From the NCBI GenBank assembly GCA_049971355.1, contig JBMFLE010000003.1:1-29175 (forward strand): a DNA stretch of 29,175 bases. Direction: 5' to 3'. Below are positions 10,132 through 18,165 of this stretch, piece after piece. The notes beneath the pieces are model-generated. The model had not been told where the DNA came from, did no database searches, and saw only the letters and a program-made list of their open reading frames with translations. Source of the stretch: JBMFLE01 sp049971355. GTDB taxonomy: Bacteria > Patescibacteriota > Patescibacteriia > UBA2591 > UBA4787. The translations under genes were made by a program, and so were the position numbers. Every line of letters begins with the position of its first letter. The first letter of the stretch is position 1.

Positions 10132-12972
10132 ATGAGAATAAAAAGTTTGAATGAGAAAAGTTTTAAGAAAAAACTGAAATTGTGGGAAAAAGGGGAAATA
10201 TCTTTAAAACAATTCAGTTCAGACGAAAGAGCGGAATTGTTGGAAAGAGGATATATTACCCAAGAGGAATTTATTGAATTAATGCCAGAAGCGCTGCAAG
10301 AATATTGGCGGGCAATCTCCGAACTTTTAAGTAAAAAGCGGATTTTTCGAAATATTGATGCCGCAAATGTTTTACCATTGGGGGTAAAAGGCAGATATCA
10401 ACGACTGAATATGTCGCGGGGAATTTTGATAAAGTTTAAAGAGTGGGGCATGCTCGAAACCATTCGGCTTGGTGCTCATAATGTTTATTTTGCTACAGCG
10501 CCCGGATTTTACACCAAAGAAGAGATTTTAAATTTTCTTCCGAAAGAATACCAAAAAAACATCTTACAGTTATTTACTGACGATTGGATATCCACAAGCG
10601 AAATTTCTAATCTATTGAACTTGTCACCGCGATTTTTGGAAGAAGTTTTGGATGCCTTTGTGGCTAAAGGTTATTTGGTTAAAGGAAGGGCAGGTTATCG
10701 ACATTCCCAAGCCTTAAAAGAGGCAGGGGTGAGTGTGGAATCACTCGAAGCTTTAGATTTAGTTCAAGCACATAATTTGTTAATGCAAGAGAAAGAACGA
10801 AAAGCGGCTACTCAAAAAATTAATAGTTTGCAAGAAGTTAAAGAAGTAGTTGAAAGAGATATCCGGAATAAAAGTGTAAAAACAATCGAGGAAGAAATTG
10901 AAGATGACAGTGTGCGTTTGAGTTTTATTGGTGAAGTGCGTTTTGGCAATCAATTCATTGATATAGAATTGATAGAAAAAGCACTTTATCTTTTAAAAGA
11001 CCATTTTAAGCCGCATTTTGTGATTGCTTCGGATTTTGTTCAGGGTGATTTTCGAGGTATTCAAGTAGAAAGGCTACGCTCTTTAACCAGAACCGGTTTA
11101 CAAAGGATAGAACAGCAGTATTCTGCAGCTGATTTATTACTGAAAGAGTTAGAAAATATTGCAAGAAAAAAAGTCATTTATCTTTTATCAGATGATGACT
11201 GGCAGATTTCTTTATCGCGCGTTCTTATTGCGTTAGAAGAAATGAGCGGTATTAGAAGATTGGGGATTAGCGCTCGATGGCCAGAAGAAATAAAGAGAAT
11301 TTCCGGAGCTGATTATTATCGTTTAATGAAGATCCAATGGGAAATTATTCAGCCTTATATGTATCGTATCGGACGTTCACTGTTTAATGCTAATGAAGTG
11401 AAAAAAATTATTGGTGATCACATTAGTGAGTTGTTGGTTATAATTTTCATTTTGTTGTTCGAAGAATTTCAAAGGCTAATTCCGGAGAAGTACAAAAAAT
11501 TAGTAGACATTGAAGCACTTCATCAGGATAAAGCAAATTCGAAAAGGATTATCAGTCCTGACCCAGTTAATCTCTATTTGAAAAATGTTAATAAACGAAT
11601 TCTCGCTCAACATAACATTGCTTTTTCTGATATCACTCAATATGTTGATAGTGGTTTAATTCCAGAATGGATTTTAAGAAATCTTCAAGCGCGCGGTCGT
11701 GAAACGCCATATTTATGGGTGGATTTTCATCAGGAAAGATTTTGGGGTACCAAGCTCTATAATACTTTTATTTTCAATCTTCCTGGTTGCCAAAATCCAT
11801 TGCCAGCAGCAGAGGGAAAAATTAAAACCTTCCACACAAAAATTCTTTCAGATAAAGCCCACCGCCAGATCTATTTCCGCAAAGAACCACCTTCGCCGGG
11901 TATTGTAAATTGTGAAATTTTCAAAGATGGCCGTTTGCGAATAAATGTCTTTAATCGCAAGATTAAAAATGTGATTGAAGCGAACAAAGATCAGCCTGAG
12001 AAAAAAGATTTGCTTGCCTATACTTCTGATTGGCAGATTGGTTCCTTAACGATGAGGCCAGAGTGGGTGATACGATTTCTTGACTACGCGTTATACACTA
12101 GAAAAGCAACAAATCTCGTTTTCAATGGTGATTTAATCCAAGGTTTTCATTATCCTCGATTTGTTTCCGAAAACCGACCAAAAAGATTGGTTTCCATCAG
12201 TAGCCAAAAGTCGTTTGTTACCACATTAATCAAGCCGTTTTTCCCAGCACCCAATCTCGAATCAATTGATATTCTTTTAGGCAATCACGAATGGGAAATT
12301 TGGGGCGCTGATATAACTGGTCAAAATAATTTGGAGTTCATTTTCTTTGTTCTTAAAGAAATTTATGAGAATCAGAGAATGTTTAGAAACGATTTAATAA
12401 TGCCAGATATTAAAATTTGGAATAGGATTAGAATAGTCAAGACAGCTGGCAAAAATGGATCAACGGTGAATCATCCTTATGGTACAAGAGTTGTTAAATC
12501 CGGTTATAAAATTGCCATTCAACATCAATGGTATCCGCGAGGTGGTGGAAGAACGCCGATGCACGCTCAAGTAACTTGGTTAAGAAATATTGCGCAAGCA
12601 GCATCTGATTTGCATGTTCTTTTTGGTGGACACAAACATACTTTTTGGATGGCGATGATTGCTGATATTTTAATGCTCCAGCTCCCTGGTTTAAATGATC
12701 AATCTGCTTTTGAATTTGCACGAGGGTTGATGCCTCAATCAATGGGCGTACTGGTTGAATTTTCTAATAAAAACGGCATAACTGTTGAGTTGATTCCGAT
12801 CGAATTTTTAGAAGATAATTACAAATGCATCTCGCCGTTCTATAAAGAAATAGACGAAAAGAATTTGCTTGAAAGACCAAAGCCCGGAACAATAGAGTAC
12901 AAATATGGTTTTGATTCACCTTTTATTCATCAACTGGAAGAAAAAATTGATGCTGAATATCCTGAGGTATAA
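10132..12972 (+). CDS. Large protein with tandem metallophosphoesterase domains, one degenerate
   Basis: A 946-residue protein of unknown role. Residues ~55-195 contain two winged-helix-like segments, followed by a charged helical stretch (211-260). Residues ~261-380 look like a decayed calcineurin-type phosphoesterase: FIGEVRFG (E268, R270) where DxH is expected, IASDFVQGD in place of GD, and LLSDDDW in place of GNHD. Residues ~625-895 form a nearly intact one: SDWQIGS (D633, Q635), FNGDLIQG (D667), LLGNHEW (N718, H719), QHQW (H798), GGHKHT (H834, H836). Only the motif I His, here Gln635, departs from consensus. The domain is related to Mre11/SbcD-like and polymerase B-subunit folds, so a nucleic-acid role is plausible, helped by the winged helices, but unproven. 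The gene stands alone with its own promoter, SD and terminator. Confidence 0.75.
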   Translation: MRIKSLNEKSFKKKLKLWEKGEISLKQFSSDERAELLERGYITQEEFIELMPEALQEYWRAISELLSKKRIFRNIDAANVLPLGVKGRYQRLNMSRGILIKFKEWGMLETIRLGAHNVYFATAPGFYTKEEILNFLPKEYQKNILQLFTDDWISTSEISNLLNLSPRFLEEVLDAFVAKGYLVKGRAGYRHSQALKEAGVSVESLEALDLVQAHNLLMQEKERKAATQKINSLQEVKEVVERDIRNKSVKTIEEEIEDDSVRLSFIGEVRFGNQFIDIELIEKALYLLKDHFKPHFVIASDFVQGDFRGIQVERLRSLTRTGLQRIEQQYSAADLLLKELENIARKKVIYLLSDDDWQISLSRVLIALEEMSGIRRLGISARWPEEIKRISGADYYRLMKIQWEIIQPYMYRIGRSLFNANEVKKIIGDHISELLVIIFILLFEEFQRLIPEKYKKLVDIEALHQDKANSKRIISPDPVNLYLKNVNKRILAQHNIAFSDITQYVDSGLIPEWILRNLQARGRETPYLWVDFHQERFWGTKLYNTFIFNLPGCQNPLPAAEGKIKTFHTKILSDKAHRQIYFRKEPPSPGIVNCEIFKDGRLRINVFNRKIKNVIEANKDQPEKKDLLAYTSDWQIGSLTMRPEWVIRFLDYALYTRKATNLVFNGDLIQGFHYPRFVSENRPKRLVSISSQKSFVTTLIKPFFPAPNLESIDILLGNHEWEIWGADITGQNNLEFIFFVLKEIYENQRMFRNDLIMPDIKIWNRIRIVKTAGKNGSTVNHPYGTRVVKSGYKIAIQHQWYPRGGGRTPMHAQVTWLRNIAQAASDLHVLFGGHKHTFWMAMIADILMLQLPGLNDQSAFEFARGLMPQSMGVLVEFSNKNGITVELIPIEFLEDNYKCISPFYKEIDEKNLLERPKPGTIEYKYGFDSPFIHQLEEKIDAEYPEV

Positions 12973-12993
12973 AGTTTAAAAAATAATTTTATA

Positions 12994-13018
12994 AGGAGGG
13001 TCTTTTGACCCTCTTTTT
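12994..13018 (+). terminator. Terminator after the phosphoesterase gene
   Basis: GAGGGTC (12996-13002), TTTT loop, GACCCTC (13007-13013), then TTTTTAT. It makes the upstream gene monocistronic. Confidence 0.9.
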
Positions 13019-13024
13019 ATTTAT

Positions 13025-13052
13025 TTGATTTTTTAAATAATTTTATTATAAT
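13025..13052 (+). promoter_or_regulatory. lepB promoter, near-leaderless
   Basis: TTGATT (13025-13030), 16-bp spacer, TATAAT (13047-13052). Eleven bases lie between the -10 and ATG 13064, leaving a leader of at most about 5 nt. It probably drives the whole lepB-ftsZ array. Confidence 0.65.
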
Positions 13053-13063
13053 TAGATAAAATT

Positions 13064-13609
13064 ATGCGAAAATTTTTAGCATCAATTTGGGATACAATAG
13101 AAGTAGCAATAGTGGCCTTAGTAGTAGTTTTAATTATTCGCTCTTTTTTGTTCCAGCCATTTTTTGTTGAAGGGGCAAGTATGTATCCAAATTTTAAAAA
13201 TGGTGATTATTTAATTGTTGATGAATTAACTTATCGTTTGCGAAATCCTCAAAGAGGGGAGATAATTGTATTTCATCCGCCACAAGCCGAGAAGGAATAC
13301 TATATCAAAAGAATTATTGCTTTACCCCAAGAAAGGATTGTAATTAAAGACGGACAGATCAAAATTTATAATCAAACCCACCCCGAAGGATTTATTTTGA
13401 AAGAAAATTATTTATTAGATAATAAAACGCCAGGCGATTTAGATTTAACTTTGGGTCCGAATGAGTATTTTGTTTTGGGTGATAATCGTTATGCTAGTTA
13501 TGATTCACGCGCCTGGGGGACACTATCAAGAGATAAAATTATAGGATTAGTACGTTTACGTGTGTGGCCTTTCAATAGTGTAAAGGCTTTTGAAGCGGTC
13601 CAATATTAA
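13064..13609 (+). CDS. lepB: Signal peptidase I
   Basis: Membrane serine protease that removes signal peptides from exported proteins. The 181-residue protein has one N-terminal membrane helix (about 10-28), the catalytic Ser39 in EGASMYPNF, the catalytic Lys82 in YIKRIIALP, and the conserved GDNRYASYDSRAWG box near the C-terminus. The size matches Gram-positive-type single-helix enzymes rather than the larger E. coli form. First gene of a tight array with hisS, HIT, rpsU, ftsA and ftsZ. Confidence 0.96.
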   Translation: MRKFLASIWDTIEVAIVALVVVLIIRSFLFQPFFVEGASMYPNFKNGDYLIVDELTYRLRNPQRGEIIVFHPPQAEKEYYIKRIIALPQERIVIKDGQIKIYNQTHPEGFILKENYLLDNKTPGDLDLTLGPNEYFVLGDNRYASYDSRAWGTLSRDKIIGLVRLRVWPFNSVKAFEAVQY

Positions 13610-13620
13610 ATTTTTAAAAT

Positions 13621-14952
13621 ATGGGGAGGAGACCAAAAGATTTTTTTAAAAACAAAATAAAAAGAGCAAAAATGAAAACAATTTTGCGGGCACCAAAAGG
13701 AATGCCTGATATTTTGCCAGAAGAAAATTTAATTCGACGGAAAATTTTTAAGGTAGTCGAAGACTTAGCAGATTTTTATGGTTTTGGTCAAATCGAAACG
13801 CCAATTTTAGAAGAAACAAAATTATTTTTGCATGGTACCGGTCCAACAAGCGATGTTGTTCAAAAACAGATGTTTAATTTGAAAACACCTGGAAAAGATT
13901 TGTTATCTTTGCGTCCGGAATTTACGCCCAACATCGTCCGTGCTTATTTAGAAAATGGCATGTTTAATTGGGCTAGACCGGTAAAGTTGTTTGCCTGGGG
14001 TCCTGTTTTTCGTTATGAACAACCACAAAGAGGACGTTATCGTCAATTTTGGCAATGCAATTTTGAAATTTTGGGTTCGTCTGATCCTGTTTATGATGTT
14101 TTAATTATTCAATTATTCTATAACTTATTTACTGAGTTAAAAATTAAAGATTTGATTATCGAAATTAATACAATCGGTTGTGATAATTGTCGGCCAATCT
14201 GGCATAAAGAATTAAAAAACTATTTTAAATCAAAAAAGAAATTTTTATGCGTTGATTGTAAAAATCGATTAAAAACAAACCCTCTAAGAATTTTGGATTG
14301 TAAAAACGAAACTTGCCAATCTCTCAAAAATGATTCACCAAAAATGATGGATTATCTATGTCCAGAATGTCGACATCATTTCAAACAAGTATTGGAATAT
14401 TTGGAAGCGCTAGGATTGCCCTATACTATTAATCCTTATTTAGTACGCGGTTTAGATTATTATACGAAAACCGTTTTTGAAATTAGAAAAAATGATGATA
14501 ATTTAGCGTTATGTGGTGGCGGAAGATATGATTATTTGATAGAAATGTTGGGTGGAAAACCAACACCAGCTGTTGGTGGAGCGGCAGGCGTAGAACGTTT
14601 AGTAGAAATTGTTAAGAAAACTTTGAAGCCAGAAACAAATCATAAACCAAAAGTCTTTTTGATAGCTATTGGCGACTTAGCCAAACAAAAGGCATTGCAA
14701 TATATGGAAATATTTCGTAAGGCAAAAATTGATGCTGCTGAGTCATTTGCTCACGAATCATTAAAAGCACAATTAAGACAGGCGGATAAATCAGGAGTTC
14801 ATTATGTTATAATTATTGGTCAAAAAGAAGCGATTGATGGCACAGTAATTTTAAGAGATATGACGGCGAGTGTTCAAGAGGTTGTTGATGGCAATAAAAT
14901 TGTTGATGAATTGAAAAAAAGATTCAAAAATGATATTATAAAGACATTATAA
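13621..14952 (+). CDS. hisS: Histidyl-tRNA synthetase
   Basis: Class II synthetase that charges tRNA-His. Motif 2 (FRYEQPQRGRYRQFWQCNFE), the His-specific LVRGLDYYT and ALCGGGRYDYLIEMLGG are intact, and a C-terminal anticodon-binding domain follows. The insertion domain has four Cys pairs (CDNC, CVDC, CKNETC, CPEC), probably a zinc-binding insert as in some Clostridia-type enzymes. Two starts are possible: ATG 13621, in the AAAATATG context common here, adding 17 basic residues; or ATG 13672, nearer the usual family start. The first is listed because its context matches neighbouring genes. Confidence 0.95.
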   Translation: MGRRPKDFFKNKIKRAKMKTILRAPKGMPDILPEENLIRRKIFKVVEDLADFYGFGQIETPILEETKLFLHGTGPTSDVVQKQMFNLKTPGKDLLSLRPEFTPNIVRAYLENGMFNWARPVKLFAWGPVFRYEQPQRGRYRQFWQCNFEILGSSDPVYDVLIIQLFYNLFTELKIKDLIIEINTIGCDNCRPIWHKELKNYFKSKKKFLCVDCKNRLKTNPLRILDCKNETCQSLKNDSPKMMDYLCPECRHHFKQVLEYLEALGLPYTINPYLVRGLDYYTKTVFEIRKNDDNLALCGGGRYDYLIEMLGGKPTPAVGGAAGVERLVEIVKKTLKPETNHKPKVFLIAIGDLAKQKALQYMEIFRKAKIDAAESFAHESLKAQLRQADKSGVHYVIIIGQKEAIDGTVILRDMTASVQEVVDGNKIVDELKKRFKNDIIKTL

Positions 14953-14955
14953 AAT

Positions 14956-15303
14956 ATGGAGGATTGCATTTTTTGTAAAATTATTAATAAAGAAATTCCT
15001 TCCGAAATCGTTTTAGAAAACGAACGATTTATTGTTTTTAAAGATATTAATCCTAAATCAGAAATTCATCTTTTGATTGTGCCCAAAAAACATATTGTAA
15101 ATTTGAATGAAGTTAAGGAAGAAGATAAAGAGTTATTGGGAGAAATGTTTTTAATGGCTAAACAATTAGCCAACAAATTATCTTTAATTGAAAAAGGCTA
15201 TAAATTGGTAATGAATGTTGGCAGAGGAGGTGGTCAAGTAATTGATCATCTTCATTTGCACTTTTTAAGTGGTTCATTTAACAGGTCGCTTAGAGAAATT
15301 TAA
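14956..15303 (+). CDS. HIT family nucleotide-binding protein
   Basis: The 115-residue protein has the histidine triad HLHLHFL (His98, His100, His102) and an N-terminal CIFCKIINKEIPSE block with a CxxC that may bind zinc. Members hydrolyse nucleoside phosphoramidates or dinucleotides such as AppppA; the exact substrate is not predictable. It begins 3 nt after hisS, next to a synthetase whose by-product aminoacyl-AMP is a known HIT substrate type. Confidence 0.95.
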   Translation: MEDCIFCKIINKEIPSEIVLENERFIVFKDINPKSEIHLLIVPKKHIVNLNEVKEEDKELLGEMFLMAKQLANKLSLIEKGYKLVMNVGRGGGQVIDHLHLHFLSGSFNRSLREI

Positions 15304-15309
15304 TGATAT

Positions 15310-15600
15310 ATGGCTATCGAAGTTACTAAAAAACCAAACGAGCCAATCAATAATTTTCTTTTAAGATTTAATCGCGCTCTCAAACAAGCAGGAATTTTAG
15401 AGGAAGCAAGAAAAAGACGTTTTTATGAGCCCGAAATAAATCGCAACCGTAAAAAACAATCAGCTGTATACAGAGCGCAAATAAAAGAGAAAATAATGGC
15501 TCTTAAAAAAAGAGGGATACTAACTGGCAAAGAAGATCTTAAATTAATTAAAAAACTTTTGAGAAATCCCAAGTGGTCTTTTACTAATTTACCTAAATAA
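15310..15600 (+). CDS. rpsU: Ribosomal protein bS21 with C-terminal extension
   Basis: The 96-residue basic protein starts with the S21 pattern: EVTKKPNEPINNFLLRFNRA, then a KKRRFYEP-like segment as RKRRFYEPEINRNRKK. bS21 binds the 30S platform near the 16S 3' end and helps mRNA start selection. Typical bS21 is about 60-70 residues, so the last ~30 residues are extra. The stop overlaps the ftsA start by one base (TAATG), indicating coupled translation. bS21 is of interest because most genes here lack an SD. Confidence 0.85.
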   Translation: MAIEVTKKPNEPINNFLLRFNRALKQAGILEEARKRRFYEPEINRNRKKQSAVYRAQIKEKIMALKKRGILTGKEDLKLIKKLLRNPKWSFTNLPK

Positions 15601-16850
15601 TGAAACCTTATCTTGTTTTAGATTTGGGTAATCAAAATATCAGGGGATTGGTCGTGCACCCGACGAAAGACTATTCTAAAATAAAGATTTATACTGTTTT
15701 TGAACGACCATCCGATGGTTTAAACAAAGGCGCCATTAATGATTATGGTGCCTTTTGTAGTGTTTTGTTGGAAACATTTGACGATATCAATAAGTTAGGT
15801 TTTAATCCGAAACAAGTAGTTATTAATATTGCTTCGCCGCATTCCAATTTTAAGATAACTAAAACAAGCGGCGGCGTAACAAGAGGCGATTCTCAAATTA
15901 CAAAAAATGACATTTCGCAATTAGAGGAGAAAATTTATGAAACTAACAGCGAAACAACTAATAAAATTATAGAGCATATTATTCCACGCGATTTTACCGT
16001 TGATGGATTATCAAATATTAAAGACCCCATTGGCATGCATGGATATCGTTTAGAAATGGAGGCAGCAGTAATCGAAATATTAAATACACATCTTCAAACA
16101 CTTAATAAGGCGTTTAAAGAGTTAAACAAGAGCTTTCTTATTCCGCCAGTTTTTGGCCCTCTGGCAGCATCCTTTGGTTGTTTAACAAAAAAACAGCAAA
16201 ATGTTGGTACGATATTAATTGATTTGGGCGCCCAAAATACAAGTTACATTATTTATGAAGATGATAAATTGATTGACACCAAAATTTTGCATTTAGGTGC
16301 TGATAGTATCACCCATGATATCGCCATTTGTTTAAAAGTACCTCTGGAAACCGCTGAGAAAATTAAATTAACTTGTGGTTATGCCTTGTCAAGCGATATA
16401 AGTCGTAAAGAAAATATTGATGCTTCCAAAATCAGCAAAGAAATAGATTATGCGATTAATAAGCGATATTTAGCTGAAATTATCGAAGCGCGATTAGAAG
16501 AAATTTTTAGTTTTATTAACAATGAAATTAAGAAAAGCAATGTTTATAATAAATTGGCGGGAGGAGTTGTTTTGGTTGGGGGTGGAGCGAAATTGCCTGG
16601 TATGATTGATTTTGTGAAAAAATATTTAAAATTACCAGCCAAAATAGGGTACCCCAATTTAGAACAAATAGAAGCTGGTGAGAAAAATATTGATTTAATT
16701 GACGATCCTTCCTTTGTGGAGGCAGTCGGTTTGGCATTGTTTTCTTTATTTTCTTCGGTGAATAAAAAATCAGTTGAATTTATAAAATCAACACCCACTT
16801 CGGGTTTATTGAATAAAATTAAAAAAGTCTTTAAAATCTTCTTACCATAA
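15600..16850 (+). CDS. ftsA: Cell division protein FtsA
   Basis: Actin-like ATPase that tethers FtsZ filaments to the membrane. Visible parts are phosphate-1 (YLVLDLGNQNIRGLVV), phosphate-2 (ILIDLGAQNTSYIIYE) and the adenosine motif (VVLVGGGAKLPGM). The last 16 residues (401-416) form a Lys/Ile/Phe amphipathic helix, the expected membrane-targeting sequence. Its 416 residues match the family size. It overlaps rpsU by one base and precedes ftsZ by 6 nt, the classic ftsA-ftsZ order. Confidence 0.95.
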   Translation: MKPYLVLDLGNQNIRGLVVHPTKDYSKIKIYTVFERPSDGLNKGAINDYGAFCSVLLETFDDINKLGFNPKQVVINIASPHSNFKITKTSGGVTRGDSQITKNDISQLEEKIYETNSETTNKIIEHIIPRDFTVDGLSNIKDPIGMHGYRLEMEAAVIEILNTHLQTLNKAFKELNKSFLIPPVFGPLAASFGCLTKKQQNVGTILIDLGAQNTSYIIYEDDKLIDTKILHLGADSITHDIAICLKVPLETAEKIKLTCGYALSSDISRKENIDASKISKEIDYAINKRYLAEIIEARLEEIFSFINNEIKKSNVYNKLAGGVVLVGGGAKLPGMIDFVKKYLKLPAKIGYPNLEQIEAGEKNIDLIDDPSFVEAVGLALFSLFSSVNKKSVEFIKSTPTSGLLNKIKKVFKIFLP

Positions 16851-16856
16851 AAATTT

Positions 16857-18164
16857 ATGACTTCAAAAAAGAAAAATAAAAAAAATAAAAAACAGCCAAA
16901 AATATTAGTTCAGAAAAAGCCAAAACAAATCAAAAAAGAGAAGCTTACAGAGCAAAAAATTAAAGAAAATATTGAAGTATCCCAGATGGTGAAAAAGGCC
17001 AAAATTAAAAATACTAAAAAAATAAAGAAACAAAGATCTGCTAACAAAAAAAACCATTTAACGGAATTGGACAATTTTCCCAAAATTAAAGTAGTGGGAA
17101 TTGGTGGTGCCGGTGGAAATATTTTATCAAGAATGAGACAAGCTAAAATTCAAGGCGTAGAGTTTATTGCGGTGAACACTGATTTACAAGATTTATACAA
17201 ATCTGGGATTCGGCGTAAAATCCATATTGGAAAGAATATTTCAAAAGGAATGGGAACTGGAATGAATCCAGAAATTGGTCGCCAGGCAGCAGAGGAATCT
17301 CGACCTCAATTAGAGGAGGCTTTAAAAGGTGCTGATCTTGTTTTTTTAACTTGTGGATTGGGTGGTGGCACGGGTTCTGGAGCAACACCAGTTATTGCTG
17401 ATATTTGTCAGCAGCTAGGAATTTTAACAGTTGCTGTAATGACTAAACCTTTTGCTTTTGAAGGAAGCAAACGTGCACAAATTGCTGAAGAGGCACTTTT
17501 GAAAATCAAAGATAAAGTTGATTCTTATATTGTTATACCCAACGACCGCATTTTTAATATTATTGATGTTTCCACACCTTTATATAAAGCATTCGAACTG
17601 ATCGATGATATTTTAAAGCAATCAGTAAAAGGTATTAGTGATTTAATTAATACACCGGGTATTATTAATGTTGATTTTTCTGATATAAAAGCAGTATTAT
17701 CAAACGCAGGAATGACATTAATAGGCTTAGGAAGAGCCAGCGGTGCAGATCGAGCAGTTAAGGCGGCGAAAAATGCTCTTAATTCACCTTTGTTTGAATA
17801 TTCGCCTCATATGGCTAAAGGAGTTTTGTTTAATATTATGGGTGATAGTAGTTTAACGATGACAGAAATTAACGAAGCAGCACGTTTGATAACAGAAATT
17901 GTTGATCCATCCGCTAAAATTATTTTTGGTGCAATGGAGGATCCAAAAATCAAAAAAGGAGAAATAAAAATAATGATTATTGCTGCTGGCTTTGATAATG
18001 CTTCCAAATACCAGAATTATACAAATAATCAACAAAGAAATATTTCTAAACCAACGATCGAAATTGTTACTAATAATACCAAAGAAGTTAAAGAGGAAAG
18101 GGAATTAATACCAACAGATTCTTTAGAAGAAATTCCTGCCTTTTTGCGAAAAAAGAAAAAATAA
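16857..18164 (+). CDS. ftsZ: Cell division protein FtsZ with Lys-rich N-terminal extension
   Basis: Tubulin-like GTPase forming the division ring. The GTP-binding core starts near residue 76 (KVVGIGGAGGNILSRM); the tubulin signature GGGTGSG is at 169-175 and the T7 loop NVDFSD at 271-276, so it should be active. The C-terminal peptide EEIPAFLRKKKK is the FtsA-docking tail. The first ~70 residues are unusual: about 26 are Lys, with no hydrophobic core. A later start at Met44 (16986) would shorten this, but 16857 lies 6 nt after ftsA in a normal local start context. The 3' end is 1 nt from the convergent topA stop. Confidence 0.96.
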   Translation: MTSKKKNKKNKKQPKILVQKKPKQIKKEKLTEQKIKENIEVSQMVKKAKIKNTKKIKKQRSANKKNHLTELDNFPKIKVVGIGGAGGNILSRMRQAKIQGVEFIAVNTDLQDLYKSGIRRKIHIGKNISKGMGTGMNPEIGRQAAEESRPQLEEALKGADLVFLTCGLGGGTGSGATPVIADICQQLGILTVAVMTKPFAFEGSKRAQIAEEALLKIKDKVDSYIVIPNDRIFNIIDVSTPLYKAFELIDDILKQSVKGISDLINTPGIINVDFSDIKAVLSNAGMTLIGLGRASGADRAVKAAKNALNSPLFEYSPHMAKGVLFNIMGDSSLTMTEINEAARLITEIVDPSAKIIFGAMEDPKIKKGEIKIMIIAAGFDNASKYQNYTNNQQRNISKPTIEIVTNNTKEVKEERELIPTDSLEEIPAFLRKKKK

Positions 18165-18165
18165 T

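Noticed and set aside
10132..12972. Assignment as archaeal PolD small subunit or Mre11
   Set aside because: Only the phosphoesterase core motifs are shared; the flanking domains and the degenerate first unit do not match either family.
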